A DNA stretch of 64,000 nt, from NCBI RefSeq assembly GCF_002051585.1, contig NZ_MZGX01000024.1:1-64000 (forward strand). Direction: 5' to 3'. The DNA comes from Ruminiclostridium hungatei (GTDB lineage: Bacteria > Bacillota > Clostridia > Acetivibrionales > DSM-1351). A program made the position numbers and the translations under genes. How positions within the stretch are numbered: the first letter of the stretch is position 1; each line of letters opens with the position of its first letter. Shown here piece by piece: positions 1-8,678 of the stretch. Under the pieces are notes generated by a model. That model saw nothing but the letters and a program-made list of their open reading frames with translations. It did no database searches and was not told the DNA's origin.

Positions 1-56
1 AGGAGCAATGGGACCGGAGGGAGCAGAGCGACTATGCGGCAAGCCGGGTACAATAG
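1..56 (+). CDS. C-terminal tail of an unidentified protein (partial)
   Basis: Read in the frame whose codons start at base 3, the sequence encodes EQWDRREQSDYAASRVQ and stops at TAG 54-56. The duplicated copy at 113-168 encodes the near-identical EQWDQREQGDYAASRVQ, preceded by a charged helix-like stretch (RAEEAKAFIAQRK), and also stops. I infer that the true gene ends at 56 and that the second copy is a non-functional duplicate of its end. The tail is strongly charged and I do not recognise the family. Only 17 residues are visible, so this is a weak call. Confidence 0.35.
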   Translation, partial: EQWDRREQSDYAASRVQ

Positions 57-182
57 AAGAGGCGAGCGCTGCCATAGGGCAGAAGAAGCGAAGGCGTTTA
101 TTGCGCAGCGCAAGGAGCAATGGGACCAGAGGGAGCAGGGCGACTATGCGGCAAGCCGGGTACAATAGAAGAGGCGAGCGCT
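1..182 (+). repeat. 112-bp tandem duplication, partial copies
   Basis: Bases 1-70 and 113-182 match at 68 of 70 positions (differences at 16/128 and 27/139), so the period is 112 bp. The first unit is cut by the window edge. Both copies contain the same short coding tail followed by a TAG stop, in different frames because 112 is not a multiple of three. This looks like a tandem duplication of the 3' end of a gene. Confidence 0.85.
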
Positions 183-522
183 ATATTTGTAAGCAGATAA
201 ATATATTAATTAACCGTGTTAGGTATTCTCATTTTAAGGAATATCTAAGGCGGTTTTTTGTTGTTCTTTAAAATAAAATTTACAAAAAATAAAAATACCT
301 ATACCTCCACCATTATTGCATTCTTTATTGATACTTCTGAATAATAATTGTACAATGAAAGTAAATTTTCACAATTAAGGGTAGATTATGGATAAAGAGA
401 TTAAAGAAATATCAGAATGATTAGGAAACTAAAACATGTTCAAATAAATAATACCTTATGGTTGCAGTATTGAGGAAAGGTTACTGGATTATTTAGATAT
501 TTTATACATAATCGGAGGTTTT
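183..522 (+). promoter_or_regulatory. AT-rich intergenic region with sigma-A promoter (328-356)
   Basis: A consensus-like promoter is present: TTGATA at 328-333, a 17-bp spacer and TACAAT at 351-356. It points at the small membrane protein gene at 523. A 10-codon open frame (388-420, MDKEIKEISE) lies between them and may be a remnant or chance. Nothing else recognisable is seen in this stretch. Confidence 0.6.
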
Positions 523-1029
523 ATGAAAAAACGGTTACATAGAAAAATATTAATTTTTACCAGTGCTATTATACTTATAATTGCTCTTATATTTGCAATC
601 TATCCATATAAAACTGGACTAATGTTTAACTTTAAAAAAATAACTTATTCAGACAAGAAAATAGTGAGCGAGTATTTTAATATAGATATTTCGGATAGTT
701 CATATATTAAAGTATTAAGCATTGAAACGGATTTATATCAATTCGATTATGTAATGGAGGTCGAGTTAGTTATCCCGGAACAAGATATTAATAAGACATT
801 TCGTAATTATAAAAATATGCAAAAATTAACGGAAGCCCGAGGATGGTTCGCTAGCCAGCTTTTCATTGATTGGGGAATTAACAAAAATAATTTTGATTAT
901 GAATATAGATGGGCTGAAAATGCAAGAAGAACCCACTTTCTTGGATTAGGCGATACTCAGACACAAAAAAGTCCCAATATTATTTTTACGAAACCAGTTA
1001 ACGGAATGGTTTTTGTTTTTATGACTTGA
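523..1029 (+). CDS. small membrane-anchored protein, unknown function
   Basis: The product is 168 residues. Residues 1-27 form a basic N-terminus followed by a strongly hydrophobic helix (signal anchor; no lipobox). The rest is hydrophilic and predicted extracellular. No Cys pair, metal motif or repeat is visible. The start is ATG 523 with AATCGGAGG a few bases upstream. A sigma-A promoter lies at 328-356. The gene stands alone, with low GC compared with the sugar genes further on. I do not recognise a family. The size and layout resemble small exported immunity or stress proteins of Firmicutes, but this is only a resemblance. Confidence 0.6.
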   Translation: MKKRLHRKILIFTSAIILIIALIFAIYPYKTGLMFNFKKITYSDKKIVSEYFNIDISDSSYIKVLSIETDLYQFDYVMEVELVIPEQDINKTFRNYKNMQKLTEARGWFASQLFIDWGINKNNFDYEYRWAENARRTHFLGLGDTQTQKSPNIIFTKPVNGMVFVFMT

Positions 1030-1146
1030 GATAAACTTGGTTGGGAGTAAGCGTTGTATAAGGTTATCTGTATGATAATTTTGCATTAAATGTCTGACCG
1101 GAATAAAGATGTATTTTAATAAAAATTAATAAGATTGGATGACAAA

Positions 1147-2157
1147 ATGAAGTATAAATGTGGAATGTATGGAGGCTCATTTAACCCACTGCATCTGGGA
1201 CATGTGAGATGTATTATTGAGGCGGCTAACCAGTGTGAAGAGTTGATATTGGTTATAAGTGAAGGTATTAATAGAGACGAAATCGATATAAGGGTGAGAT
1301 ACCGCTGGGTATACCAGCTAACAAAGCATATAGGCAATGTGAGATTATTTGTCTTGCAGGATGCTGCCAAAAACAAGGAAGCTTATACCGAAGAATACTG
1401 GATGAAGGACGCTGGTAAGGTCAAAGAATTTGCAGGAAAAAAGCTAGATGTTGTTTTCTGTGGAAGTGATTATGACAATAACAGCTTTTGGGCCAAATGT
1501 TATCCGGAAGCCGAAACGATTTTTTTGCAGAGAGATGATATATCCTCAACTAAGATCAGAGAAAATGTTATGGCTCATTGGGAATGGCTTCCCAATAGCG
1601 TAAAGCCTTATTATGCAAAAAAGGTACTGCTGATAGGGGGAGAAAGCACTGGAAAATCAACTCTGGCGATTAATCTGGCAAACTACTATAATACCAACTA
1701 TTTAGAGGAAGTAGGAAGGGATATATCTGAACGCTCTGGAACAGATATGTTAATGCTTCCGGAGGATTTTACAGATATCCTTTTAATACATAAGATTAGG
1801 GAAAGAGAAGCTCTTCTACACAGCAATAAAGTGCTTTTTGAAGACACGGACTGTCTGATTACCAAGTTTTATATTCAGTTTCTTAATGGAAAAGGCAAGG
1901 CTGTGAACGAAAAGCTGGCCGATGCTATATCAGAACTAAACAATTATGATTTGATACTTTTTTTAGAACCCGATGTCAGATTTGTTCAGGATGGTGACAG
2001 GAGTCCGGTAATAGCAGATGACAGGGAGCATTACAGCAATAGGATAAAGGAACTGTACAAAGAAAGAAAATACAATATTGAGATAATATCGGGCGATTAT
2101 CAGGAGAGATTCTCGAAGTCGGTCAGTCTGATTGATAAATTACTTGGGAGAGCATAG
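1147..2157 (+). CDS. nadR: bifunctional NMN adenylyltransferase / ribosylnicotinamide kinase
   Basis: The protein has two enzyme domains of the NadR type. The N-terminal nucleotidyltransferase (about residues 1-150) carries the GGSFNPLHLGH signature and the C-proximal ISSTKIRE motif, and would convert NMN to NAD. The C-terminal kinase domain begins with the P-loop GGESTGKST near residue 161 and would phosphorylate nicotinamide riboside to NMN. I see no DNA-binding helix-turn-helix at the N-terminus, unlike enteric NadR, so a repressor role is unlikely. A TTG at 1135 is an in-frame alternative start; ATG 1147 fits the family start. The gene ends 3 bp before pnuC, so the two are cotranscribed and form a nicotinamide riboside salvage module. 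Confidence 0.93.
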   Translation: MKYKCGMYGGSFNPLHLGHVRCIIEAANQCEELILVISEGINRDEIDIRVRYRWVYQLTKHIGNVRLFVLQDAAKNKEAYTEEYWMKDAGKVKEFAGKKLDVVFCGSDYDNNSFWAKCYPEAETIFLQRDDISSTKIRENVMAHWEWLPNSVKPYYAKKVLLIGGESTGKSTLAINLANYYNTNYLEEVGRDISERSGTDMLMLPEDFTDILLIHKIREREALLHSNKVLFEDTDCLITKFYIQFLNGKGKAVNEKLADAISELNNYDLILFLEPDVRFVQDGDRSPVIADDREHYSNRIKELYKERKYNIEIISGDYQERFSKSVSLIDKLLGRA

Positions 2158-2160
2158 AAG

Positions 2161-2880
2161 ATGATTGAATTAGAAAATAAAAAAGACAACAGGCTGACAG
2201 ATAAACTTGTGAGTTTTATGACACCCTTTCAGTGGTTTGAAGTACTTGTGCTAATTGGTTTTACTGCCTATTTTGCAGCGGTTGATAAAGAAAGTTCAGT
2301 GTTGTACCTTGTTATAAATTCGCTTTCAGCAATATGTGGAGTTTTCTGCGTGGTGCTTTGTGCCTCGGGGAAAAGGTCCCAATATTATTTTGGTTTTGTA
2401 AATATTGCAGCTTACATTGTAATAGCAATGACAAGCAAATACTACGGACAAGTTGCCTTAAATGCGCTGTATTATCTTCCCACTCAGTTTATAGGCATGT
2501 ATATGTGGAAAAAACATATGAATGAGGATATAAATGCAGTTAAGTCAAAGAAAATGAGTCCTAAGCAGGTGGGAGGTTATATTTTTGTAACTGCCTTGGG
2601 GATTGTAGGCTGTCAATACATATTGGAACTGCTGGGAGGCAAACAAACCTGGCTGGACAGTACTACACTTATAATTTCAATAGTAGCAAATGCACTTATG
2701 GTATTAAGATATAAGGAACAGTGGGCTCTTTGGATTGTGGTTGATATTATAACAGTTACCATGTGGATACTGGCTGGAGACATGATTCAGGTGTCTATGT
2801 GGTCAGTATATCTTCTGAATGCATTTTATGGTTTTTATAAGTGGTCAAAGATGAATAAAGTGAATTTTGAGAATGAATAA
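2161..2880 (+). CDS. pnuC: nicotinamide riboside transporter PnuC
   Basis: The 239-residue protein is mostly hydrophobic, with about seven membrane helices, as in PnuC. It has the W/Y-rich central region typical of the family (NALYYLPTQFIGMYMWKKH) and the C-terminal NAFYGFYKWSK end. It would import nicotinamide riboside by facilitated diffusion, with uptake driven by phosphorylation by the NadR kinase. The start ATG follows the nadR stop by three bases, and the GGGAGAGC upstream is the likely ribosome site inside nadR. The NadR-PnuC pairing is well known in Firmicutes, which supports both calls. Confidence 0.93.
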   Translation: MIELENKKDNRLTDKLVSFMTPFQWFEVLVLIGFTAYFAAVDKESSVLYLVINSLSAICGVFCVVLCASGKRSQYYFGFVNIAAYIVIAMTSKYYGQVALNALYYLPTQFIGMYMWKKHMNEDINAVKSKKMSPKQVGGYIFVTALGIVGCQYILELLGGKQTWLDSTTLIISIVANALMVLRYKEQWALWIVVDIITVTMWILAGDMIQVSMWSVYLLNAFYGFYKWSKMNKVNFENE

Positions 2881-2959
2881 TTCAATCTATACTCGTGATA
2901 TGAATAGTAGCTTAGCCTGCTAAAAAAAATATGTAGTGACATCTTTACGGGAGATTTAA

Positions 2960-3025
2960 ATGGAAAACAAGATTAATTGTTGGGGATGCTATGGTGGAAT
3001 TAAAGAAGCAATAAAAGCATTATAA
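2960..3025 (+). pseudogene. 21-codon gene remnant, possible start of a lost gene
   Basis: ATG 2960 has a plausible ribosome site (GGGAGA) and encodes MENKINCWGCYGGIKEAIKAL before TAA. The next frame continues with coding-like ITIDGKAWLTDVQT and a stop at about 3067. This suggests a frameshifted and truncated small gene. It lies in a patch of small orphan genes between 2.9 and 4.3 kb. Confidence 0.3.
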
Positions 3026-3084
3026 CAATTGATGGAAAAGCATGGTTGACTGATGTCCAAACATAGAAAAATAGAGGTTTAAGT

Positions 3085-3480
3085 ATGTTAGTTTTTGAAA
3101 TCTCAGCTATCATTAAAATAAATGAAGATGGAATTACCTACTTGGACAATAATGGAAATGAGCAATTTATAGATTTTCATGAATGTAGAAGAAATTGGGC
3201 AGAGCATGTTAATACATCAGGACAGTACATAACTTGGGATGGAGAGCCGATTAAAAATATTGCAGAAGCAGATACTACCTGCGTTGGGAAGCGAGATTGG
3301 TTCTCAGCTAAGCCATATTATGAATTTTTTACAAAGCCTATAGTCAGGTTTGAGATAATACCAAAAAGAAAGCTCTGGGAGATTTTTAATAGACGATGGG
3401 TTCATAGGTACTATCCTCAATTTCATGCCGTACAAACAAAAATCGATGAATTGGGCTGGACCACATTTGATATGGGATAA
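3085..3480 (+). CDS. hypothetical protein, 131 aa
   Basis: A small soluble protein without signal peptide or membrane helix. It is rich in aromatic residues (several Trp, Tyr and Phe), has an acidic first half and a basic middle (KPIVRFEIIPKRKLW), and shows no catalytic motif that I can name. The start is ATG 3085 with AGAGG upstream. It is followed by the DUF3885 gene after 53 bp in the same direction. The small size, orphan character and position among gene remnants would fit an immunity protein of a toxin system, but nothing in the sequence proves this. Confidence 0.55.
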   Translation: MLVFEISAIIKINEDGITYLDNNGNEQFIDFHECRRNWAEHVNTSGQYITWDGEPIKNIAEADTTCVGKRDWFSAKPYYEFFTKPIVRFEIIPKRKLWEIFNRRWVHRYYPQFHAVQTKIDELGWTTFDMG

Positions 3481-3533
3481 GTAGTAACACAATAATTGTA
3501 GCACAGTACACTTAAAATTATTGGAGGACAATA

Positions 3534-4190
3534 ATGCGTGATAAATTAAGAGTGGAAAGCTATCTGAAAGAGCATTTCCCCAATATACCTTTAGAGTCAC
3601 CGCTGTTTTATAAAGCTCCTATAGGTATAAGATTTGAGCTTGGCGTACCATACAGAGGTTTAAACAGGCGTGAGTATTTTACATATGTCTGTCTTAGAGC
3701 AAGCATGATTTTTCAGGAAGTATTTAAGCCAGAAGAGGATATGATAGTTGTTGTAAAAAAATATCGAAGTATTGAACCATATATTTGTATTAACCAAGGG
3801 GAGGAGGTTTTTCCAAAGTATATAAAAAACAATAAGTTTGTAGACCAAGTTGATAGTGTTGAAATAGAAAAATACGTTGAAGCTGATGGTGAATTATCTG
3901 GGATTAGCACTCAGCAGACATTGTTTTGTAAAGCAAATGATATAGATTATATGGGTATGCTTAAAGCCAAAGCACGCCAAGACTTTGGGGTACTCCCATT
4001 TATTTCAGATGGAGTTTTCTTTATAAATGCTAAGAAGAATATTATTTTTTACATGTATGATGATAGAGGATTGGATTTAGTGGCAGAAAATAAAGAAAGT
4101 CTTTTACCATTATATAAAAAGTTTAATGATTGGATTTTAAACTACGATAGGGAACGGATAAATGAAGTTTTTATGAATAAAAATTCATAG
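3534..4190 (+). CDS. DUF3885 domain-containing protein
   Basis: The 218-residue protein matches the DUF3885 pattern as I remember it: an N-terminal FP..PLFY..PIGIRFELGVPY segment, a central strand-rich region, and the C-terminal signature YDDRGLDLVA...LLPLYKKFNDWILNYDRERI. Its function is unknown. The protein is cytoplasmic, with no signal peptide. The start is ATG 3534 with GGAGGACA upstream. Members of this family are often found as small stand-alone genes near polymorphic toxin or immunity loci, and the neighbouring remnants at 2960 and 4244 agree with such a setting; that link is inference. Confidence 0.75.
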   Translation: MRDKLRVESYLKEHFPNIPLESPLFYKAPIGIRFELGVPYRGLNRREYFTYVCLRASMIFQEVFKPEEDMIVVVKKYRSIEPYICINQGEEVFPKYIKNNKFVDQVDSVEIEKYVEADGELSGISTQQTLFCKANDIDYMGMLKAKARQDFGVLPFISDGVFFINAKKNIIFYMYDDRGLDLVAENKESLLPLYKKFNDWILNYDRERINEVFMNKNS

Positions 4191-4243
4191 ACATTGTAGT
4201 AGATAAATAATGTAATTTGGTTGGCATAAAAGAAAAACCTGGG

Positions 4244-4327
4244 ATGCCTGACCATATATTTAATGCGTTACCAAGAAATCTTCAGCAAAAATACTTTATG
4301 AAAGATAGTAAACAGGAATATAAGTGA
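4244..4327 (+). pseudogene. C-terminal gene remnant
   Basis: From ATG 4244 an open frame encodes MPDHIFNALPRNLQQKYFMK plus seven more residues and a TGA. The frame is also open for a few codons upstream. The composition looks coding, and the product resembles the C-terminal end of a longer protein rather than a complete one. No family is recognised. Confidence 0.25.
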
Positions 4328-4400
4328 TTACAAAAATATGTTACTGTTTTCAGAATGTGCAGCTTAGCTGTTTTTGGGTAAGATTTATCCGGAATAAACA

Positions 4401-4467
4401 ATAATATAAAAAAGCGTGTATGATTTTACAGAAAATCTGGAAAATCATACACGCTTTTTTATATTAT
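4401..4467. terminator. bidirectional intrinsic terminator
   Basis: A perfect 27-bp inverted repeat (4401-4427 and 4441-4467) encloses a 13-nt loop. The GC-containing core GCGTGTATGATTTT is flanked by A and T runs on both sides, so it can stop transcription in both directions. It isolates the sugar operon from upstream genes. Confidence 0.9.
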
Positions 4468-4564
4468 GCCTCCCTTTGATGTTATTAGCACTGGCAAATT
4501 GAAAACAATAGATGTTAAAAAATGTGAATAAATTTATAATTTATGTTAAAAAAGTTTACTGACG

Positions 4565-4582
4565 TTAATGCGTTTGCATTAA
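4565..4582. promoter_or_regulatory. cre-like / LacI-type palindrome
   Basis: TTAATGC-GTTT-GCATTAA is a perfect 7-bp inverted repeat with a 4-bp centre. On the minus strand it matches the cre consensus TGNAANCGNTNNCA at 8 of 10 defined positions. It lies about 95 bp upstream of the -35 box of the sugar operon, so it may mediate CcpA or LacI-family control. Confidence 0.4.
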
Positions 4583-4676
4583 GAAAAGTAACTCCATTTT
4601 TGTAATAAAAACCCAGAACATTAGTGATGATGCCTAAATGAGGCCTTATAAAATTACAAAAAAATTGTATAAATCG

Positions 4677-4733
4677 TTGACATATTATTTAGTAGTAGTA
4701 TAATTGAATTAAATTAATTTATACTAGCTAGTA
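4677..4733 (+). promoter_or_regulatory. sugar-operon promoter with overlapping palindromic operator
   Basis: TTGACA (4677-4682), a 16-bp spacer and TATAAT (4699-4704) form a near-consensus sigma-A promoter. The perfect 12-bp palindrome TACTAGCTAGTA (4722-4733) begins 17 bp after the -10 box, just past the expected transcription start, where a bound repressor would block initiation. The SorC-type regulator encoded in the same operon (14577) is the obvious candidate; this link is inferred. Confidence 0.7.
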
Positions 4734-4779
4734 ACTTAATTTAATAATTTCAAATCATTAAATTTTGGAGGAAAATGAT

Positions 4780-6108
4780 ATGAAAATGAGAAAGACAATA
4801 CTATCCGCACTACTGTCTGCAGCATTGCTGTTGTCTATTACGGCGTGTGGTTCCGGGGACTCCGGAAACGCTGCAAATTCAGGTGATACCTCTCAGGAAA
4901 CAGGGACTTCAAAGGCAGGTGGAACTACAAAACTGACCATGTGGCATATTCAAACACAGGAAAATGTTGCTGAAATCATTAACGCATCAATGAAAAGGTT
5001 TGCTAAAGATAACCCTGGTTTTGAAATGGAAGCAATTCCTATGCAGAACGATCCGTATAAAACCAAGCTTATTACGGCAATGAGCGCAAATCAGCTTCCG
5101 GATGTATTTATTCACTGGACAGGCGGCCCCATGATTTCATATATAGAATCCGATGCAGTATATGACATAACAGATTATATGAACAAGGACAGTTATAAGG
5201 ATCAGTTCCTGGATGCCGCTATAAAGCAAGCTACATATAAAGATAAAATATGGGCTGTACCTGTAGAAAATGTTTCACCGGCTCTGATGTTCTATAATAA
5301 GAAACTATTTGCAGATAATGGCCTCGAAGTTCCAAAGACTTTGGACGAATTTGAAAAAACAAGTGATACTCTTGTTCAAAAAGGTATTATACCTGTTGCG
5401 CTGGCTAACAAAACAAAATGGCCCGGATCAATTGTATATGGTTATGTTCTTGACAGAATAGCAGGTCCAACTGCTTTTGCAGATGCGAATAACGGAGTAA
5501 CCGGTTTTGATACACCTGATTTTCTTGCCGCAGCTCAAAAAATGTCAGACTGGGCCAAAAAGGGGTATTTTGGAAAGGACTATAACGGTATTGACTATGA
5601 CGCAGGACAAGACAGGCAGTTATTCTATAATGGGAAGGCTGCCATGTATATAATGGGTGGATGGTTCCTGTTTACTGCAAAGGGTGAAAATCCTGACTTT
5701 GTCAAAGACGTAGGAGTAATGCAGTTCCCTGCAAATCCTGACAGCAAGGGTAAATCCTCTGAGTATATCGGTACGATGGGTGATAATTTCTACTCAGTAT
5801 CAAAGAACTCCAAAAATCCTGAGATGGCCTTCAAAGCAATCACTTATCTGCTTGATGATCAAGCAGTTAAAGAAAGAGTTCCTGCTGGTAAGATTCCTCC
5901 TCTTAAGGCTATAACTTTAACAGATGATATCAGCAAAATAATTTCTGACAGCGCTTCTTCAGCTACCAGTATGCAGCTATGGCTAGACCAGTATCTTGCG
6001 CCAAACGATGCAGAATTGCATAAAGATCAGCTGCAAAAACTTTTAGCAGGCACAATAACTCCTGAACAATATAACAAGAGTATGGCTGATGGCGTAAAGG
6101 GTAAATAA
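4780..6108 (+). CDS. sugar ABC transporter, substrate-binding lipoprotein (family 1)
   Basis: The protein has a lipoprotein signal peptide ending in the lipobox ITAC (Cys near residue 23), a Ser/Gly/Thr-rich linker, and an extracellular solute-binding domain of the MalE/family 1 type beginning at KLTMWHIQTQENV. It would capture a sugar or short oligosaccharide outside the membrane and pass it to the permeases at 6206 and 7110. ATG 4780 was chosen over an in-frame TTG at 4765 because GGAGGA lies 7 bp upstream of the ATG. No ATPase gene is present in this operon, so a shared MsmX-type ATPase elsewhere is expected. The GH51 enzyme downstream suggests arabino-oligosaccharides as cargo. Confidence 0.92.
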   Translation: MKMRKTILSALLSAALLLSITACGSGDSGNAANSGDTSQETGTSKAGGTTKLTMWHIQTQENVAEIINASMKRFAKDNPGFEMEAIPMQNDPYKTKLITAMSANQLPDVFIHWTGGPMISYIESDAVYDITDYMNKDSYKDQFLDAAIKQATYKDKIWAVPVENVSPALMFYNKKLFADNGLEVPKTLDEFEKTSDTLVQKGIIPVALANKTKWPGSIVYGYVLDRIAGPTAFADANNGVTGFDTPDFLAAAQKMSDWAKKGYFGKDYNGIDYDAGQDRQLFYNGKAAMYIMGGWFLFTAKGENPDFVKDVGVMQFPANPDSKGKSSEYIGTMGDNFYSVSKNSKNPEMAFKAITYLLDDQAVKERVPAGKIPPLKAITLTDDISKIISDSASSATSMQLWLDQYLAPNDAELHKDQLQKLLAGTITPEQYNKSMADGVKGK

Positions 6109-6143
6109 ATTTTTCAAAAACATACGTAGTTTGTCTCTTTGAT

Positions 6144-6174
6144 AATAACGGTACCTGAAAGGGTACCTGTTATT
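6144..6174 (+). promoter_or_regulatory. intra-operon stem-loop
   Basis: AATAACGGTACC pairs with GGTACCTGTTATT with one bulged base. It lies between the binding-protein and permease genes, where a hairpin commonly protects the upstream mRNA and keeps the binding protein in excess over the permeases. Confidence 0.6.
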
Positions 6175-6205
6175 GTCAAAATACTTAGAAGTGAGAGGAT
6201 AACAT

Positions 6206-7108
6206 ATGGAAGTGAAAAGACAATCCTTGGAAAGTGTGAGAAGGCGGTCTACAGCAATCGTTGCAACTCTTTTCCTATTACCTGTGGCATTTTTCTTAAT
6301 AGTTTATATTTTCCGGTCAGTAATATACACATTCAAATTAAGTACTCTTGATTGGAATGGAGTAAGCCAATCATCTATTAACATAGGATTGGGTAACTGG
6401 AAAACGCTTATACATGATGCTACATTTTTTACTACAATAAAAAACAATATTATTATGGTTATAGCCTGTCTGGTAATACAAATGCCGATAGCATTGGTAT
6501 TGGCTTATTTATTGGATTGGGCCAACTCAAGGTTCAAGTTTTTGAAGTCTGTATACTTCCTTCCTTTACTTATGAGTTCAGTTGCCCTTGGTTTTCTTTT
6601 TAAGCAGTTGTTTGATTCCAATTATGGCCTGGCAGGCGCTCTAATGAAGATTTTTACAGATAGTCCTTTTAATTTGCTGGCAAATGAAAAGACGGCGATA
6701 TGGGCGGTAATCGGAGTTATATCATGGCAGTTTATTCCCTTCTATATGATTTATTATTTTGCCGGACTTACCTCCATTTCACCTGAATTGTTCGAGGCTG
6801 CTGTTATTGACGGAGCTAAGCATCATCAGTACATATTCAGAATCTCTCTTCCGATACTGAGCGATACTATAAAAGCTGCAACAATTATGTGTATAGTAGG
6901 TTCCCTGAAATATTTTGATCTGATTTACGTTATGACTGAGGGCGGACCGTCTGGTACCACAGAACTAATGGCCACGTATATGTACAAAAATGCGTTTACA
7001 CAAATGAAAATGGGATATGGCTCCACCATTGCGGCGGCAATGTTTATCATTATTACAACTATTTCACTTTTCACATTTAAAATGATGAATATGAAGGAGG
7101 AGAATTAA
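6206..7108 (+). CDS. sugar ABC transporter permease (MalF/UgpA type)
   Basis: The 300-residue protein has six predicted membrane helices and the binding-protein-dependent permease signature EAAVIDGAKHHQYIFRISLPI (the EAA loop, about residues 195-215) that contacts the ATPase. The start is ATG 6206 with GTGAGAGGA upstream. The gene is followed by the second permease after a single base. The protein forms the transmembrane heterodimer with the product of 7110. Confidence 0.92.
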   Translation: MEVKRQSLESVRRRSTAIVATLFLLPVAFFLIVYIFRSVIYTFKLSTLDWNGVSQSSINIGLGNWKTLIHDATFFTTIKNNIIMVIACLVIQMPIALVLAYLLDWANSRFKFLKSVYFLPLLMSSVALGFLFKQLFDSNYGLAGALMKIFTDSPFNLLANEKTAIWAVIGVISWQFIPFYMIYYFAGLTSISPELFEAAVIDGAKHHQYIFRISLPILSDTIKAATIMCIVGSLKYFDLIYVMTEGGPSGTTELMATYMYKNAFTQMKMGYGSTIAAAMFIIITTISLFTFKMMNMKEEN

Positions 7109-7109
7109 T

Positions 7110-7949
7110 ATGGCTCGAAAGAAAAAGTTTTCCTTTGCTGCGATTGTCGCCATTATCTTTGCCGTAATATGGATGCTTGTGGCAACATTTCCTTTCCTTT
7201 TCATGGCATTTACATCATTTAAACAAAGAAATGAGCTTTTTCAAAGCCCGACTATTTTTTCATTGCCAAAATCCTTGTACCTGGATAACTACAAAGAAAT
7301 ATTAACAGGAAACTTTCTGATTTATTTCAGAAACAGTGTATTGGTATGTGCTATTGGCTTGATTTTGCTGTTGGCGGCCTCAGCAATGGCATCATATGTT
7401 TTTTCAAGACTTAAATTTAAAATTAACAAGATAGTGTTTGCAATAGTTATTGCCTGCATGGCCATACCTATTCATGCCACCCTTATACCTGTATTTCTGC
7501 TTACAAAGGAAGTTCAGCTCTATGATAATATTATCGGCTTATTAGGACCATATATTGCTTTTAATATTCCTGTATCGGTATTCATTTTAACAGGCTTTAT
7601 GAAAGGAATTCCGGTTGAGCTGGAGCAAGCGGCCGATGTGGACGGGGCGGGTAAGGTAAGAACTTTTTTAGAGATTATACTGCCGCTGTCAATGCCCGGT
7701 CTGGCCACACTGGCAATATATAACGGAATAAATATGTGGAATGAATTCGTTTATGCCTTTGTTCTTACTTCCTCTGTAAAAAGCCGTACCCTTCCATTGG
7801 CTATCTGGGAATATCAGGGACAATACGGGATAGATATACCGATGGTTATGACAATACTGACCCTTTCTGCATTACCAATGATTATTGCCTTTGTTGTTTT
7901 CCAGGAAAAACTTATAAAAGGCATGATGGCTGGAGCGGTTAAAGGGTAG
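7110..7949 (+). CDS. sugar ABC transporter permease (MalG/UgpE type)
   Basis: The 279-residue protein has six predicted helices and the EAA motif ELEQAADVDGAGKVRTFLEI (about residues 170-190), typical of the MalG partner. The ribosome site GGAGGAG lies at the end of the preceding gene, so translation is probably coupled. It completes the membrane part of the importer and needs a separate ATPase. Confidence 0.92.
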   Translation: MARKKKFSFAAIVAIIFAVIWMLVATFPFLFMAFTSFKQRNELFQSPTIFSLPKSLYLDNYKEILTGNFLIYFRNSVLVCAIGLILLLAASAMASYVFSRLKFKINKIVFAIVIACMAIPIHATLIPVFLLTKEVQLYDNIIGLLGPYIAFNIPVSVFILTGFMKGIPVELEQAADVDGAGKVRTFLEIILPLSMPGLATLAIYNGINMWNEFVYAFVLTSSVKSRTLPLAIWEYQGQYGIDIPMVMTILTLSALPMIIAFVVFQEKLIKGMMAGAVKG

Positions 7950-7988
7950 AAAGCTTTCAATATTATTAGAAAAAGAGGTATACATATT

Positions 7989-8648
7989 ATGTTTAAAGAT
8001 AAAAAGACATTTGCAAAAATGTTTGATCATACGATACTTAAAGCTGATGCATCAAAGGCGCAGGTGACCAAATTGTGCAATGAAGCACTGGAATATGGTT
8101 TCGCATCGGTTTGCGTGAATTCCTGCCATACAAAGCTGGTAGCCGGTATGCTAGAGGGTTCTGATATAAAAACCTGTGTTGTAGTAGGCTTTCCTCTCGG
8201 AGCAATGTCAACGGCTGCAAAGGCTTCTGAAACCAAGGACGCTGTTTCTTCAGGCGCCCAGGAAATCGATATGGTTATAAATGTAGGAGCACTTAAAGAT
8301 AAAGACTACCAGTATGTAGAAAATGATATAAAAGCTGTAGTTGCGGCAACCGGAAAGAAAGCATCAGTTAAAGTTATTATAGAAACCTGCCTGCTCACAG
8401 ATGATGAAAAGGTAAAAGCCTGCGAAATAGCAAAGACGGCCGGCGCAGATTACGTAAAGACATCTACGGGTTTCAGTACCGGCGGTGCTACAGCATCTGA
8501 CATAGCATTGATGAGAAAGACCGTAGGGGCTGATATGGGTGTAAAGGCATCCGGAGGAATAAGAGACTATGAAAGTTCAGTTAAAATGATTAATGCAGGT
8601 GCTTCAAGAATTGGTGCAAGTGCGACAGTGGAAATAATAAACAAATAA
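7989..8648 (+). CDS. deoC: deoxyribose-phosphate aldolase
   Basis: The 219-residue TIM-barrel protein has the DERA family motifs: [12 protein letters not shown] at the N-terminus, [12 protein letters not shown] (catalytic Asp region), [16 protein letters not shown] with the Schiff-base Lys near residue 157, and [10 protein letters not shown] with the second Lys. The known reaction is cleavage of 2-deoxyribose 5-phosphate to acetaldehyde and glyceraldehyde 3-phosphate. In this locus there are no nucleoside phosphorylase or phosphopentomutase genes, so the aldolase probably serves sugar breakdown here and may take a different phosphorylated substrate. It lies 39 bp after the permease. Confidence 0.93.
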   Translation: MFKDKKTFAKMFDHTILKADASKAQVTKLCNEALEYGFASVCVNSCHTKLVAGMLEGSDIKTCVVVGFPLGAMSTAAKASETKDAVSSGAQEIDMVINVGALKDKDYQYVENDIKAVVAATGKKASVKVIIETCLLTDDEKVKACEIAKTAGADYVKTSTGFSTGGATASDIALMRKTVGADMGVKASGGIRDYESSVKMINAGASRIGASATVEIINK

Positions 8649-8678
8649 CTAATAAAATATATGAATGGAGTGATTTTT

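Noticed and set aside
8-271. 87-codon open frame at the left edge
   Set aside because: It crosses the 112-bp repeat in a frame that does not match the repeated coding tail, and its composition (Arg/Gly-rich) looks like an out-of-frame reading.
1030-1146. NAD-sensing riboswitch or NiaR site before nadR-pnuC
   Set aside because: The 117-bp gap has no recognisable NAD riboswitch core or NiaR-type palindrome.
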